Source: Arhodomonas aquaeolei DSM 8974 (lineage in GTDB: Bacteria > Pseudomonadota > Gammaproteobacteria > Nitrococcales > Nitrococcaceae). From it: a stretch of DNA of 64,000 nucleotides. Within the stretch, counting starts at the first letter, position 1, and each line of letters begins with the position of its first letter. Made by a program: the position numbers and the translations under genes. Shown here in pieces: positions 1 through 8,231 of the stretch. The notes under the pieces were generated by a model that saw only the letters and a list, made by a program, of their open reading frames with translations, did not search any database and had not been told where the DNA came from. The stretch is taken from the NCBI RefSeq assembly GCF_000374645.1, contig NZ_KB894811.1, positions 62,001 through 126,000 of the forward strand, written 5' to 3'.

Positions 1-1248
1 GAAGTGGCCGTGCCCGGAGAGGGTGAACAGGATGGTGCGCTCGCGCCCCTCCTCCTTCGCCCTTAGGGCCTCGTCCACCGCGCCGCGCACGGCGTGGCAG
101 GATTCCGGCGCCGGGATGATCCCCTGGGTGCGGGCGAACAGCACACCGGCCTCGAAGGTCGCGAGCTGCGGCACCGCCACCGCCTCCAGCACGCCGGCGT
201 CGTAGAGCTGGGAGACCAGCGCCGAGTCGCCGTGGTAACGCAGCCCGCCGGCGTGGATGCCGGGGGGCATGAAGTCGTGGCCGAGGGTGTACATCTTCAT
301 GATCGGCGTCAGCCCGGCACTGTCGCCGTAGTCGTAGGCGTAGTGGCCGCGGGTCAGCGTCGGGCAGGAGTCGGGCTCAACCGCCACCAGGCGCAGGTCC
401 CGGCCCGCGGCCTTGTCCGCGAGGAACGGGAACATCATGCCGCCGACGTTGGAGCCGCCGCCGCAGGGCGCGAGGATGACGTCCGGGTAGGCCCCGGCGA
501 TCTCCAGCTGGCGCTTCGTCTCCTGGCCGATAACGGTCTGGTGCAGCAGCACGTGGTTGAGTACCGAGCCCAGGGCGTAATTGGTGTCCTCGCGGCCGGC
601 GGCCTCCTCGACCGCCTCGGAGATCGCCAGGCCCAGCGAGCCCGGGTTGTCGGGGCCGTCGGCGAGGGCCTTGCGGCCGGTCTCGGTGAGCGGCGAGGGG
701 CTGGGAATGACCTCGCCGCCCCAGGTCTGCATCATCGAGCGCCGGTGGGGCTTCTGCTCGTAGCTCACCCGGACCATGTAGACCCGCACGTCCAGGCCGA
801 AGAGGCTGCCCGCCAGCGCCAGTGAGCTGCCCCACTGGCCGGCGCCGGTCTCGGTGGTCAGCCGGGTGATGCCCGCCTCGCGGTTGTAGTAGGCCTGGGC
901 TACCGCGGAGTTGGGCTTGTGCGAGCCCGCCGGGGAGACCCCTTCGTACTTGAAGAAGATCTTCGCCGGTGTGCCCAGGGCCTCCTCCAGCCGGGTGGCG
1001 CGGATCAGTGGCGAGGGTCGCCACAGCCGCAGGGCCTCACGCACCGGCTCGGGGATGGCGATCCAGCGCTCGGTGCTGACCTCCTGCTCGACGATCGCCG
1101 GCGGGAATATGGCGGTCATCGCCTCCGTCGGCACCGGCTGGCCGTCGGGGCCGACGTACGGCGCCAGCGGACCGGGGAGGTCCGGGATGACGTTGTACCA
1201 GTGGGTCGGGATGTCCGATTCCGGAAGCAGGATCTTGGTGTCGCTCAA
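1..1248 (-). CDS. TrpB-like PLP-dependent enzyme (TrpB2 type), 3' end outside window
   Basis: Resembles the TrpB2-type tryptophan synthase beta chain, a pyridoxal-phosphate enzyme that condenses indole with serine. Visible family features are the PLP-lysine segment GSHKPNSA, the substrate segment [10 protein letters not shown] and the glycine-rich phosphate-binding loop [10 protein letters not shown]. It starts at TTG 1248, preceded by a GGAGG ribosome site at 1256-1260, and stays open for 416 codons to the window edge, where it reads LSGHGHF, so only a short C-terminus is missing. No trpA or other trp gene is in view, which fits the stand-alone TrpB2 branch. A palindromic repeat element occupies the region just upstream. 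The family is clear; the physiological substrate is not. Confidence 0.9.
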   Translation of the reverse strand, partial: MSDTKILLPESDIPTHWYNVIPDLPGPLAPYVGPDGQPVPTEAMTAIFPPAIVEQEVSTERWIAIPEPVREALRLWRPSPLIRATRLEEALGTPAKIFFKYEGVSPAGSHKPNSAVAQAYYNREAGITRLTTETGAGQWGSSLALAGSLFGLDVRVYMVRVSYEQKPHRRSMMQTWGGEVIPSPSPLTETGRKALADGPDNPGSLGLAISEAVEEAAGREDTNYALGSVLNHVLLHQTVIGQETKRQLEIAGAYPDVILAPCGGGSNVGGMMFPFLADKAAGRDLRLVAVEPDSCPTLTRGHYAYDYGDSAGLTPIMKMYTLGHDFMPPGIHAGGLRYHGDSALVSQLYDAGVLEAVAVPQLATFEAGVLFARTQGIIPAPESCHAVRGAVDEALRAKEEGRERTILFTLSGHGHF

Positions 1249-1272
1249 AACGGGGCCTCCAAGGGGGTACTG

Positions 1273-1529
1273 ATCTTCTCAGAGGTATTGCCATGCGTCA
1301 GCCGGTCTGTGTGTCGATGGGGCAAGGCGCGAGGCGCACGGTGTAGCCGGCACCATAAGCGGCGAGCAACGCAGCCCCATCGGCGCACAGAGCGGCCCAA
1401 AGGGAGCGCCAGAGCGCTCCGGTTGCGGCGTTGCGCTCGCATGAAGTGACCCGGCCACACCGGCACGAGCGCGCCTTGCCGCCCGAACCGCTCTGGCGCT
1501 CTGACACAGGACAATACCTCTGAGAAGAT
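1273..1529. repeat. MITE-like palindromic element with 18-bp perfect terminal inverted repeats
   Basis: The ends ATCTTCTCAGAGGTATTG (1273-1290) and its exact reverse complement (1512-1529) bound a 257-bp segment with no convincing gene. The arms stay related inward. Both carry GGCAAGGCGCG or CAAGGCGCG, then a CGGTGT-GCCGG block, then GCGAGC-ACGC, so nearly the whole element can fold into one imperfect hairpin. A GAGCGC-CAGA-GCGCTC palindrome lies at the centre (1404-1419), with a related copy at 1489-1501. GAT trinucleotides next to both ends could be a short target duplication, but this is ambiguous because they overlap the repeat. It lies between two minus-strand genes and would be transcribed as the trpB-like leader. 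No second copy is seen in the window. Confidence 0.75.
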
Positions 1530-1550
1530 TGGTATGTCGGCGGGCGTCGA

Positions 1551-1715
1551 TCAGTCCTTGCCGTAGTCGTTGTCGAGCACGCTGAACCAGTCCTGGTGGG
1601 TGCGGTCGGCCTGGTCGCGCCAGTGTCGCACCTGCTCGCTGGTGTATTCCTCGCGCAGCTCGCTGTCGGTGACGGGGCGCGGGTCGAAGTCCGCGTCCGG
1701 CTGCTTGTCGCTCAT
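1551..1715 (-). CDS. 54-residue hypothetical protein
   Basis: A small, very hydrophilic and acidic protein beginning MSDKQPDADFDPRPVTDSEL and ending in DNDYGKD. ATG 1715 follows a strong GGAGGGAG site (reverse complement of 1717-1724), which is the main reason to call it. It contains two Trp and no hydrophobic stretch, so it is probably cytosolic. It lies upstream of the trpB-like gene on the same strand, separated by the palindromic element, and is divergent from tusA. I do not recognise the family and infer no function. Confidence 0.65.
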   Translation of the reverse strand: MSDKQPDADFDPRPVTDSELREEYTSEQVRHWRDQADRTHQDWFSVLDNDYGKD

Positions 1716-1765
1716 CGCTCCCTCCATCGCCCGCGTGGCCTTGCCGCCGCCGGGCTTAGTAGAAT

Positions 1766-1779
1766 CCCTGATGTCAGGG
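1766..1779. promoter_or_regulatory. Short dyad between divergent small gene and tusA
   Basis: CCCTGA-TG-TCAGGG is a perfect 6-bp inverted repeat in the 92-bp divergent intergenic region. It follows directly after a TAGAAT hexamer (1760-1765) that could be a plus-strand -10 for tusA. That position would suit an operator overlapping the transcription start, but no good -35 is visible, so the regulatory role is inference. Confidence 0.3.
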
Positions 1780-1807
1780 CCGATAGTGTAACGCGTCAGG
1801 ATATCCC

Positions 1808-2041
1808 ATGGCTCACCCGTTCGATTCGGATCTGGACGTGCGCGGGCTCAACTGCCCGCTGCCGATCCTCAAGACCAAGAAGGCGCTGATCCCGCTGCCC
1901 GCCGGTGCAGTGCTGCGGGTGCGCGCGACGGATCCGCACTCGGTGATCGACTTCACCGCCTTCTGCGACAAGACCGACAACACTCTTGTCGCCCGGGACG
2001 AGGACGACGGTGTGCACACGTTCTACGTCAGCAAGGGCTGA
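1808..2041 (+). CDS. tusA: TusA/SirA-family sulfurtransferase
   Basis: A 77-residue protein with the TusA signature LDVRGLNCPLPILKTKKAL. The Cys of the CPLP motif (about residue 16) carries the persulfide that TusA-family proteins hand on in sulfur relay for tRNA 2-thiouridine synthesis, molybdopterin synthesis or, in sulfur oxidisers, dissimilatory sulfur trafficking. Length and fold pattern are normal for the family. It stands alone, with no dsr, rhodanese or hdr neighbours, so a housekeeping relay role is more likely than dissimilatory metabolism. Its stop overlaps the end of the convergent hydrolase gene by 14 bp. Confidence 0.9.
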   Translation: MAHPFDSDLDVRGLNCPLPILKTKKALIPLPAGAVLRVRATDPHSVIDFTAFCDKTDNTLVARDEDDGVHTFYVSKG

Positions 2042-2975
2042 TACCCGGCCCGTCCTCCGCCAGGAACCCCGTCACCGCGTCGCCGAATGCCGCCGGTGCC
2101 TCCTCCGGGGGCAGGTGCCCGACGCCGGCCAGTGGGTGCACGCGGGCGTGGGGCAGCAGCGTGCGCCAGTGTCCCAGCACCCGCGCGCCCAGTGCCGGGT
2201 CGCGCATACCCCAGGCCAGCAGCGCGGGCGTGTCACCAAGGCGTGGCAGGTGGTCCCGCAACGCCGCCAGCCACGCCCGGGCGGCGAGCATCTCCCGGGG
2301 CAGCGCGGCGAAGCCGTCGCGCGCCGCGGGCGTGGCGCGCACCGTCCGATAGCACCGATGGGCCGTGGCGGACAGCCGCTGCCGGTCGCCGACGGCCAGG
2401 GGCAGGGCGCGGACGAGGGCGTCGTGGTGCCGGATCAGCCATCGGCCGGGCGGTCCGCCGGCCAGGGCGGCGAAGGCCGCCAGGCGGGGATCCCGGTGTA
2501 CCGGCCACGCCCAGGTGTTACTGAGCACCAGCGCGGCGACGTTGTCGGGGCGGCTCGCGGCGTAGGCGAGCGCCACCGGTCCGCCCCAGTCGTGACCGAC
2601 CAGGACGATCCGCCGCAGGCCGAGGGTCTCGACCAGCCGGGCCAGGTGTCCCGCGTGCTCCGCGGGGCGGCAGGGACGATCCGCCGGTGTGCCGGAGAGG
2701 CCGAAGCCGAGGTGGTCCGGTGCCACGCAACGGTGCGTCGCCGACAGCCGGGCGACGAGGTCGCGGAAGAGGAACGACCAGGTCGGGTTGCCGTGGACCA
2801 TGATCACCGCGGGTCCGTCGCCGGCGTCGAGGTAGTGCATCGGGCCGGCGGGCAGGTCGAGGCGACGTCCCGCCCCGGGGAGGACGGTTGTGGCGGCGGG
2901 CGGTGCCGCTGGTGGGGGAAGGTGCCTGCTTCCGGGCATGACCCCGAGCAGCGGGTCGGTGTGTCGTCCCGCCAT
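2028..2975 (-). CDS. Alpha/beta-fold hydrolase, haloalkane dehalogenase/OleB-like
   Basis: About 315 residues. It has the oxyanion-hole motif HGNPTWSFLFRDL, the segment PDHLGFGLSGTP, the nucleophile elbow GHDWGGP with Asp as nucleophile, and a C-terminal GVGHLPPEEAP carrying the catalytic His. An Asp nucleophile in an HDWGG context is typical of haloalkane dehalogenases and of the related OleB beta-lactone decarboxylases, so the exact reaction is open. No oleA, oleC or oleD is nearby. The start at ATG 2975 is chosen because GGAGGG lies 8 bases upstream. The open frame continues much further upstream, but that extension has no family similarity. A start at 2939 is possible. Confidence 0.8.
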   Translation of the reverse strand: MAGRHTDPLLGVMPGSRHLPPPAAPPAATTVLPGAGRRLDLPAGPMHYLDAGDGPAVIMVHGNPTWSFLFRDLVARLSATHRCVAPDHLGFGLSGTPADRPCRPAEHAGHLARLVETLGLRRIVLVGHDWGGPVALAYAASRPDNVAALVLSNTWAWPVHRDPRLAAFAALAGGPPGRWLIRHHDALVRALPLAVGDRQRLSATAHRCYRTVRATPAARDGFAALPREMLAARAWLAALRDHLPRLGDTPALLAWGMRDPALGARVLGHWRTLLPHARVHPLAGVGHLPPEEAPAAFGDAVTGFLAEDGPGISPC

Positions 2976-3198
2976 TGCCGCCCTCCGAGCACCGTACTGG
3001 CTGACGATGCCCCAGTTTCCCGGCCATTCCGCCATGGCGGCAACCATCGCCGCCACGGCGTGATCTGGGTCATGGATGACCTCCATGCGGGGTCTAGCAT
3101 CGACACGGATGGATGGCTCCGCGGATGAGGCAGACCATGAGCCGGAACCGCCTTCTCTCCAGAACCGCCTTTCGCCCGACCGATGGCAGGGCGGAACC

Positions 3199-3816
3199 GT
3201 GAGTACCCGCTGGCGCCCCGGTCCCCTTGGATCGGGGATGCTCGCGGCCGCTGCGCTAGTGGCGGCGATCGCCGGTGCGGGGTACTGGCTCGCCGGGTCC
3301 CGGGGTGGTGCGCCGGCCGGTGAGCCGCCTCTCATCGCCGCCGCCCGGGACGGCGACCTGGCGCGGGTGAATGCGCTCCTTGACCGTGGTGCTGCAGTCG
3401 ATGGCGAGGACGCCTGCGGCTGGACGCCGATGATGCGGGCGGCGGCGATGGGCCACCCGGCGGTGGTGACGCGGCTGCTGGAGGCCGGGGCCGACCTCCA
3501 TGCCCGTGACGAGCTCGGCTATACGGCGCTCCACGCCGCGGCCATCAGTGGCCGGCCGGAGGTCGCGGGACTGCTGCTCGCCCGGGGGGTGGCGGTGGAT
3601 GTCCGCGAGACGGAGGCGGGGCGCACGCCGCTCATGTGGGCGGCGCGGGAGGGCCACACCGGAGTCGCGCGGGTGCTGCTCGACGCCGGCGCATCGGTGA
3701 ACCTCCGCGACCACGATGGACGCACGGCGCTGGATCACGCCGGCGATAACGCCCGCCGCGATGTGGTCGAGCTACTTCAGGCGCGGGGTGCAACGTCGAT
3801 GGACGGCATGGACTGA
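3199..3816 (+). CDS. Membrane-anchored ankyrin-repeat protein
   Basis: About 205 residues from GTG 3199. A short Arg-containing N-terminus (STRWRPGPLGSG) is followed by one hydrophobic segment (MLAAAALVAAIAGAGYWLAG), which acts as an uncleaved anchor or signal. About four ankyrin repeats follow, each with a G-x-TPLM/TALH-A-A helix start (GWTPMMRAAAMG, GYTALHAAAISG, GRTPLMWAAREG, GRTALDHAGD). The ankyrin domain most likely faces the periplasm and binds a protein partner. The start is uncertain: in-frame ATG codons exist at 3076, 3109 and 3238. GTG 3199 gives the most conventional N-terminus. The partner is unknown, and no catalase or other typical ankyrin-linked gene is adjacent. Confidence 0.75.
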   Translation: MSTRWRPGPLGSGMLAAAALVAAIAGAGYWLAGSRGGAPAGEPPLIAAARDGDLARVNALLDRGAAVDGEDACGWTPMMRAAAMGHPAVVTRLLEAGADLHARDELGYTALHAAAISGRPEVAGLLLARGVAVDVRETEAGRTPLMWAAREGHTGVARVLLDAGASVNLRDHDGRTALDHAGDNARRDVVELLQARGATSMDGMD

Positions 3817-3892
3817 AGGGCGTGCCGCCGGTTGCGAGGCGGCAATGGAAAAGGGGGACGGGTGCCGCGGTGGTTTGAGCCGCGGGCGGGGC

Positions 3893-4126
3893 TCAGGCGC
3901 GGGTATCGATCAGCGAGCCCGACGTTTCGTCGGCCGCGCGTACCACCTGTGTCGCCGCGGCGGCCTGATTCTCTGCCGTCACCGCCTCGACCAGCGCGGT
4001 CTCGACCGTGCGGTCCTCCGCCAGCCCGCCACTGCGCCGGGCGATGGTCTCGGCGCTGCGTGCAGCGGTCTGGTTGGCGTTCTGAAACCCGCGGAGCCCT
4101 GAGTTGAAGGCGCTGTTAATGTCCAC
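3893..4126 (-). CDS. Small flagellar axial-protein-like protein (77 aa)
   Basis: Begins (M)DINSAFNSGLRGFQNANQTA and ends VVRAADETSGSLIDTRA. Both ends follow the pattern of flagellar rod/hook proteins: an N-terminal amphipathic helix with SAxxSGLxGFQ, and a C-terminal ADExxGxLIDT similar to the conserved ends of FlgB/FlgC/FlgG/FlgE. The intervening domains are absent. GTG 4126 is chosen because GAGGAT lies about 8-9 bases upstream and an extended -10 promoter lies at the right distance. No flagellar genes are nearby. Similar short orphans occur in other gammaproteobacteria without a known role, so the flagellar link is inference from sequence resemblance. Confidence 0.6.
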   Translation of the reverse strand: MDINSAFNSGLRGFQNANQTAARSAETIARRSGGLAEDRTVETALVEAVTAENQAAAATQVVRAADETSGSLIDTRA

Positions 4127-4159
4127 GGCCGATCCTCGGCTGTCACCCGTATGTATGAA

Positions 4160-4168
4160 ATCATAGCA
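4160..4168 (-). promoter_or_regulatory. Extended -10 promoter for the small flagellar-like gene
   Basis: On the minus strand the sequence reads TGCTATGAT, an extended -10 (TGn plus TATGAT, five of six matches to TATAAT). It lies about 34 bases upstream of the GTG start, leaving a short leader that contains the ribosome site. No good -35 is visible, as is usual for extended -10 promoters. Confidence 0.4.
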
Positions 4169-4265
4169 GAACCACCGGCGGTGTGAGTGGTCACTCGTCG
4201 CACAGGGCTGCGCCGCTGCCCGCTGCAGGTGGTAGACTCCGCGGTTTTCCCTCGGGAGGAGCACC

Positions 4266-4753
<488 letters not shown>

Positions 4754-4757
<4 letters not shown>

Positions 4758-5890
4758 CCGACCCGATCCTGCCCGGGGCCACCCTCGGGGTGCTCGGCAG
4801 CGGCCAGCTCGGCCGCATGTTTGCCATCGCCGCACGGCGCATGGGTTACCGTGTGCACACCCTGTCGCCGGCGTCCGGCACACCCACCGGCCAGGTCGCC
4901 GACCGCGAGGTGGTGGCGGCGTATGACGACCTCGACGCCGTCGCCGACTTTGCCCGGCGGGTGGATGCGGTGACCTTCGAGTTCGAGAACGTGCCGGTTG
5001 CCGCCGCGGACTGCGCCGCGCAGCACTGTCCCGTGCGCCCCCGCGGCGAGGTCCTGCACATCGCCCAGAACCGTCTGCGCGAGAAGCGTGCCCTGGCCGA
5101 GGCGGGGTTCCCCACCGCGGCCTTCGAGCGCGTGACCGGGTCGGAGGAGCTGGTGCAGGCGCTGACGCGCATTGGCACGCCGGCGGTGCTCAAGACCGCC
5201 GGTTTCGGCTACGACGGCAAGGGCCAGGCGGTCATCCGCGAGCCCGGCGAGGCGGCCTCCGCCTGGGCCGAGGTCGGTGGCGGCGAGGCCGTGCTGGAGG
5301 CGTTCGTCGACTTCGAACGCGAGGTCAGCGTGGTCGCGGCCCGGGGCGTGGACGGCGCGTTCGTGCACTACGGGGTCACCGAGAACCGCCACCGCAACCA
5401 CGTCCTCGACGTCTCCCTGCCCGGCACGGTGCTCGCCGGCGGTGGTAACGGGCGGGCGGTTACCATCGCCCGGGACATCCTCGAGGCGCTGGACGTGGTC
5501 GGCGTGCTCTGCGTCGAGTTCTTCGTCACCCGCGATGGCGAGCTGCTGGTCAACGAGCTCGCCCCGCGGCCCCACAACTCCGGGCACTTCAGCGTAGACG
5601 CGAGCGTGACCTGCCAGTTCGGCCAGCAGGTGCGCGCCCTGTGCGCGCTGCCCTTCGGCAGCACGGCACTGCTGCAGCCGGCGGCCATGGTTAACCTGCT
5701 CGGCGATCTCTGGTCGCAGGGTGAGCCGGATTGGGCCGCCGCCCTCGCCGACGACCGGGTCAAGCTCCACCTCTACGGCAAGGACGACGCCCGGCCCGGG
5801 CGCAAGATGGGGCACATCACCGCCTTCGGCGACGACGCCAATGACGCGGCCCGTCGCGCGGAGGCCGCCCGCGAGCGCCTCGTCGGCTGA
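4754..5890 (+). CDS. purK: N5-carboxyaminoimidazole ribonucleotide synthase PurK
   Basis: 378 residues starting at GTG 4754 inside the end of purE. This ATP-grasp enzyme makes N5-CAIR from AIR, bicarbonate and ATP. Visible features are the N-terminal [17 protein letters not shown] nucleotide-fold loop, the ATP-grasp lysine segment [15 protein letters not shown], and the metal/ATP site [26 protein letters not shown]. Length and domain order are normal. It forms a two-gene operon with purE. Confidence 0.97.
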
Positions 5891-5962
5891 CCGTGCCGTT
5901 CGCTACCGTGGCCGCCGCCGCGGGGCCCGAGAAAAGACCGAATACCGATCCGGGGAAGCTTC

Positions 5963-6871
5963 ATGTGGTTCCGTAACCTCTGTGTCTACCGCCTCAACGA
6001 CACCTTCGAGCACAGTGCCGAGGAGCTGGCCGCGCGGCTGGCGGACTTCGCCTTCCAGCCAGTGGCCAGCACCGAGGCCCTGTCCCGGGGCTGGGTGCCG
6101 CCGGGCCCGGACGGCGAGGGTCTGGTCTATGCCACCGGCAGCCAGTACCTGGTGTGCCTGCAGGAGGAGTCGCGGCTGCTGCCGGCATCGGTGATCCGCG
6201 AGGCGCTGGATGAGCGCGTCGCCGAGCGGGAGGCCGCGGAGTACCGCAAGCTCGGGCGCAAGGAGAAGAACCGCCTCAAGGAGGAGATCACCCTCGAGCT
6301 GCTGCCGCGGGCGTTCACCCGGGCCAAGCGTCTGTATGCCTGGATCGACACCCGCAACGGCACCCTGGTGGTGGATACCGCCACCTGGCGCCAGGCCGAG
6401 GAGGTCACCGAGCTGCTGCGCGCGGCCCTGGGCAGCCTGCCCATCCAGCCGCTGACCGCGGCGAGCAACCCGCAGCCGGTGATGACCGAGTGGCTCTCCC
6501 GCCAGAGTGAGCCCTCGGACGTGGAGCTCGGTGACGAGGCGGTCTTCGAGGACCCGCAGAACGAGGGTGCGGAGGTGCGCTGCAAGCGCCTGGATCTGCA
6601 TGCCAGTGAGATCACCGCCCACATCACCGCGGGCAAGCTGGTGCGCCGCCTGGCCCTGACCTGGGACGAGCGCATGAGCTTCGTGCTCGACGCCGACCTG
6701 TCGGTGAAACGGCTGAAATTCCTGGACGTGGTCCAGGAGGGTCACGAGGACTTCACCCCCGAGTCCGCCGCGGAGCGCTTCGACGCCGACTTCGCGATCA
6801 TGACCCTGGAGCTGGGGCGGCTGCTGCCGCGGCTCACGGGGATGTTCGGCGGCGAGCCCGCCACCGGCTGA
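5963..6871 (+). CDS. rdgC: Recombination-associated protein RdgC
   Basis: 302 residues, starting MWFRNLCVYRLNDTF as is typical of RdgC. RdgC is a ring-shaped dimer that coats double-stranded DNA on the nucleoid and limits RecA access during replication restart. The internal RKLGRKEKNRLKEE basic helix and the C-terminal ELGRLLPRL segment agree with the family. It is monocistronic, 72 bp after purK and convergent with tesA. Length is normal, with no sign of transfer. Confidence 0.95.
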   Translation: MWFRNLCVYRLNDTFEHSAEELAARLADFAFQPVASTEALSRGWVPPGPDGEGLVYATGSQYLVCLQEESRLLPASVIREALDERVAEREAAEYRKLGRKEKNRLKEEITLELLPRAFTRAKRLYAWIDTRNGTLVVDTATWRQAEEVTELLRAALGSLPIQPLTAASNPQPVMTEWLSRQSEPSDVELGDEAVFEDPQNEGAEVRCKRLDLHASEITAHITAGKLVRRLALTWDERMSFVLDADLSVKRLKFLDVVQEGHEDFTPESAAERFDADFAIMTLELGRLLPRLTGMFGGEPATG

Positions 6872-6882
6872 GGCGATCCGCC

Positions 6883-6897
6883 CGGGCTCCTAGCCCG
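6883..6897. terminator. Hairpin between convergent rdgC and tesA
   Basis: CGGGCT-CCT-AGCCCG forms a perfect 6-bp GC-rich stem with a 3-base loop exactly where rdgC and tesA converge, overlapping the tesA stop codon. There is no U-tract on either strand, so it may be only a weak or bidirectional end-of-transcript hairpin. Confidence 0.3.
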
Positions 6898-7537
6898 AGC
6901 CGTCGGGTCCGCCCTCGCCGGCGGCGCCCGCCCCGAGCAGTGGCGAGAGCTCGGGCCAGACGTTGTCGAGCAGCCGCGGCTGCGCCCGGGCGTTGGGGTG
7001 AATCCCGTCCGCCTGCATGAGCTCCGGGTGCTCGCCGACCCCGGCGAGCAGCTTCGGCACCAGCGGCACGTCCGCGCCGCTGGCCACTTCATGGAAAACC
7101 TGCTGGAATCGCTCGATGAACGCCGCGCCATAGTTGGACGGCAGGCGCACCCCGACGAGGAGCACCCGGGCACCGGCCTGGCGCGCGTTCCCGACCATTG
7201 TCTCGAGGTTGCGCCGGGTCTCGGCGAGGGGCAGGCCGCGCAGGCCATCATTGCCGCCGAGCTCGATGATCACCACGTCGGGTTCATGGGCGCGGAGTGC
7301 GTCCGGCAGCCGGGCGCGGCCGCCGCGGGTGGTGTCGCCGCTGATGCTGGCGTTGACCACCTCGGTGTCGAACCCGCGGGCGGCGAGGCGCTCGCGCAGC
7401 AGCGCGACCCAGCCGTCCGCCGGATCCAGGCCATAGGCGGCGCTCAGGCTGTCGCCCACGACGAGTATCGTCGTCTGTGCCGCTGCGGCGGGCGCGGCGG
7501 CGAGGAGCATCATCGCGAGAAGGAGTCTGCGGATCAT
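6890..7537 (-). CDS. tesA: Periplasmic SGNH arylesterase / lysophospholipase TesA
   Basis: 215 residues with a cleavable signal peptide (IRRLLLAMMLLAAAPAAAA before QTT). The SGNH blocks are all present: GDSLSAAYG (nucleophile Ser), ASISGDTTRGG, GGNDGLRG, and the C-terminal DGIHPNARAQ with the catalytic Asp-His pair. This is the TesA/EstA multifunctional esterase acting in the periplasm. It is divergent from the ybbA-like ABC gene, as in E. coli, and here the two ATG codons overlap within TCATGA, so each ribosome site lies inside the other gene. Confidence 0.93.
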   Translation of the reverse strand: MIRRLLLAMMLLAAAPAAAAQTTILVVGDSLSAAYGLDPADGWVALLRERLAARGFDTEVVNASISGDTTRGGRARLPDALRAHEPDVVIIELGGNDGLRGLPLAETRRNLETMVGNARQAGARVLLVGVRLPSNYGAAFIERFQQVFHEVASGADVPLVPKLLAGVGEHPELMQADGIHPNARAQPRLLDNVWPELSPLLGAGAAGEGGPDGSG

Positions 7538-8231
7538 GACGGCCAATCCCGATGGCTGCGTGCTGGTCGCCGAGGGCCTGGGCATGCGCTTCCGCTCGCC
7601 GGAAGGCACGATCACGCTGTTCAGCGACGTGAATCTTAACATCCGCCATGGCGAGGCCGTGGCCGTGCTCGGCGCCTCCGGCTCCGGCAAGTCCACCCTG
7701 CTGGGGCTGCTTGCCGGTCTGGACCAGCCCAGCGAGGGGCGGGTGCTGCTCGATGGCCACGACCTCTCCCGCCTGGGCGAGGACGACCGCGCCGCCGTGC
7801 GGGCGGGTCGGGTCGGCTTCGTGTTCCAGGCCTTCCACCTGCTCCCGGGGATGACCGCGCTGGAGAACGTCATGCTCCCCGGCGAGCTGGCCGGGAGCGG
7901 CGGCGTGCGCGGGCGCGCTGCCGACGCCCTGGAGCGGGTCGGGCTCACCGGCCGCGCCAGCCACTATCCGGCCCAGCTCTCGGGCGGCGAGCAACAGCGG
8001 GTGGCGCTGGCACGGGCGTTCGTCGACGACCCGCGGGTGCTGTTCGCCGACGAGCCCACCGGCAACCTGGACCGGCATACCGGCGAGCACATCATCGACG
8101 CCATGTTCGCGCTCAACCGCGATAATGGCACCACCCTCGTGCTGGTCACCCATGACCCGGCACTGGCCGGGCGTTGCGGGCGGATCATCCACGTGGAGGA
8201 GACGGGGCTGCGCGAAGAGGTGGCGGCGTGA
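7536..8231 (+). CDS. ybbA: ABC transporter ATP-binding protein, YbbA family
   Basis: 231 residues of a LolD/MacB-type ATPase. Walker A is GASGSGKSTLLG, the signature is QLSGGEQQRVALARA, Walker B is RVLFADEPTGNLD, and the switch His is in LVTHDPA. AGGAG at 7520-7524 serves ATG 7536. It is coupled to the permease downstream by a GTGA overlap. The E. coli YbbA-YbbP pair is linked to TesA; a proposed role is removal of hydrophobic compounds from the inner membrane, but the substrate here is inferred only from context. Confidence 0.93.
   Translation: MTANPDGCVLVAEGLGMRFRSPEGTITLFSDVNLNIRHGEAVAVLGASGSGKSTLLGLLAGLDQPSEGRVLLDGHDLSRLGEDDRAAVRAGRVGFVFQAFHLLPGMTALENVMLPGELAGSGGVRGRAADALERVGLTGRASHYPAQLSGGEQQRVALARAFVDDPRVLFADEPTGNLDRHTGEHIIDAMFALNRDNGTTLVLVTHDPALAGRCGRIIHVEETGLREEVAA

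Noticed and set aside
2976-3335. N-terminal extension of the alpha/beta hydrolase frame
   Set aside because: The added residues are not family-like and run antisense into the ankyrin gene. A GGAGGG site supports the shorter start at 2975.
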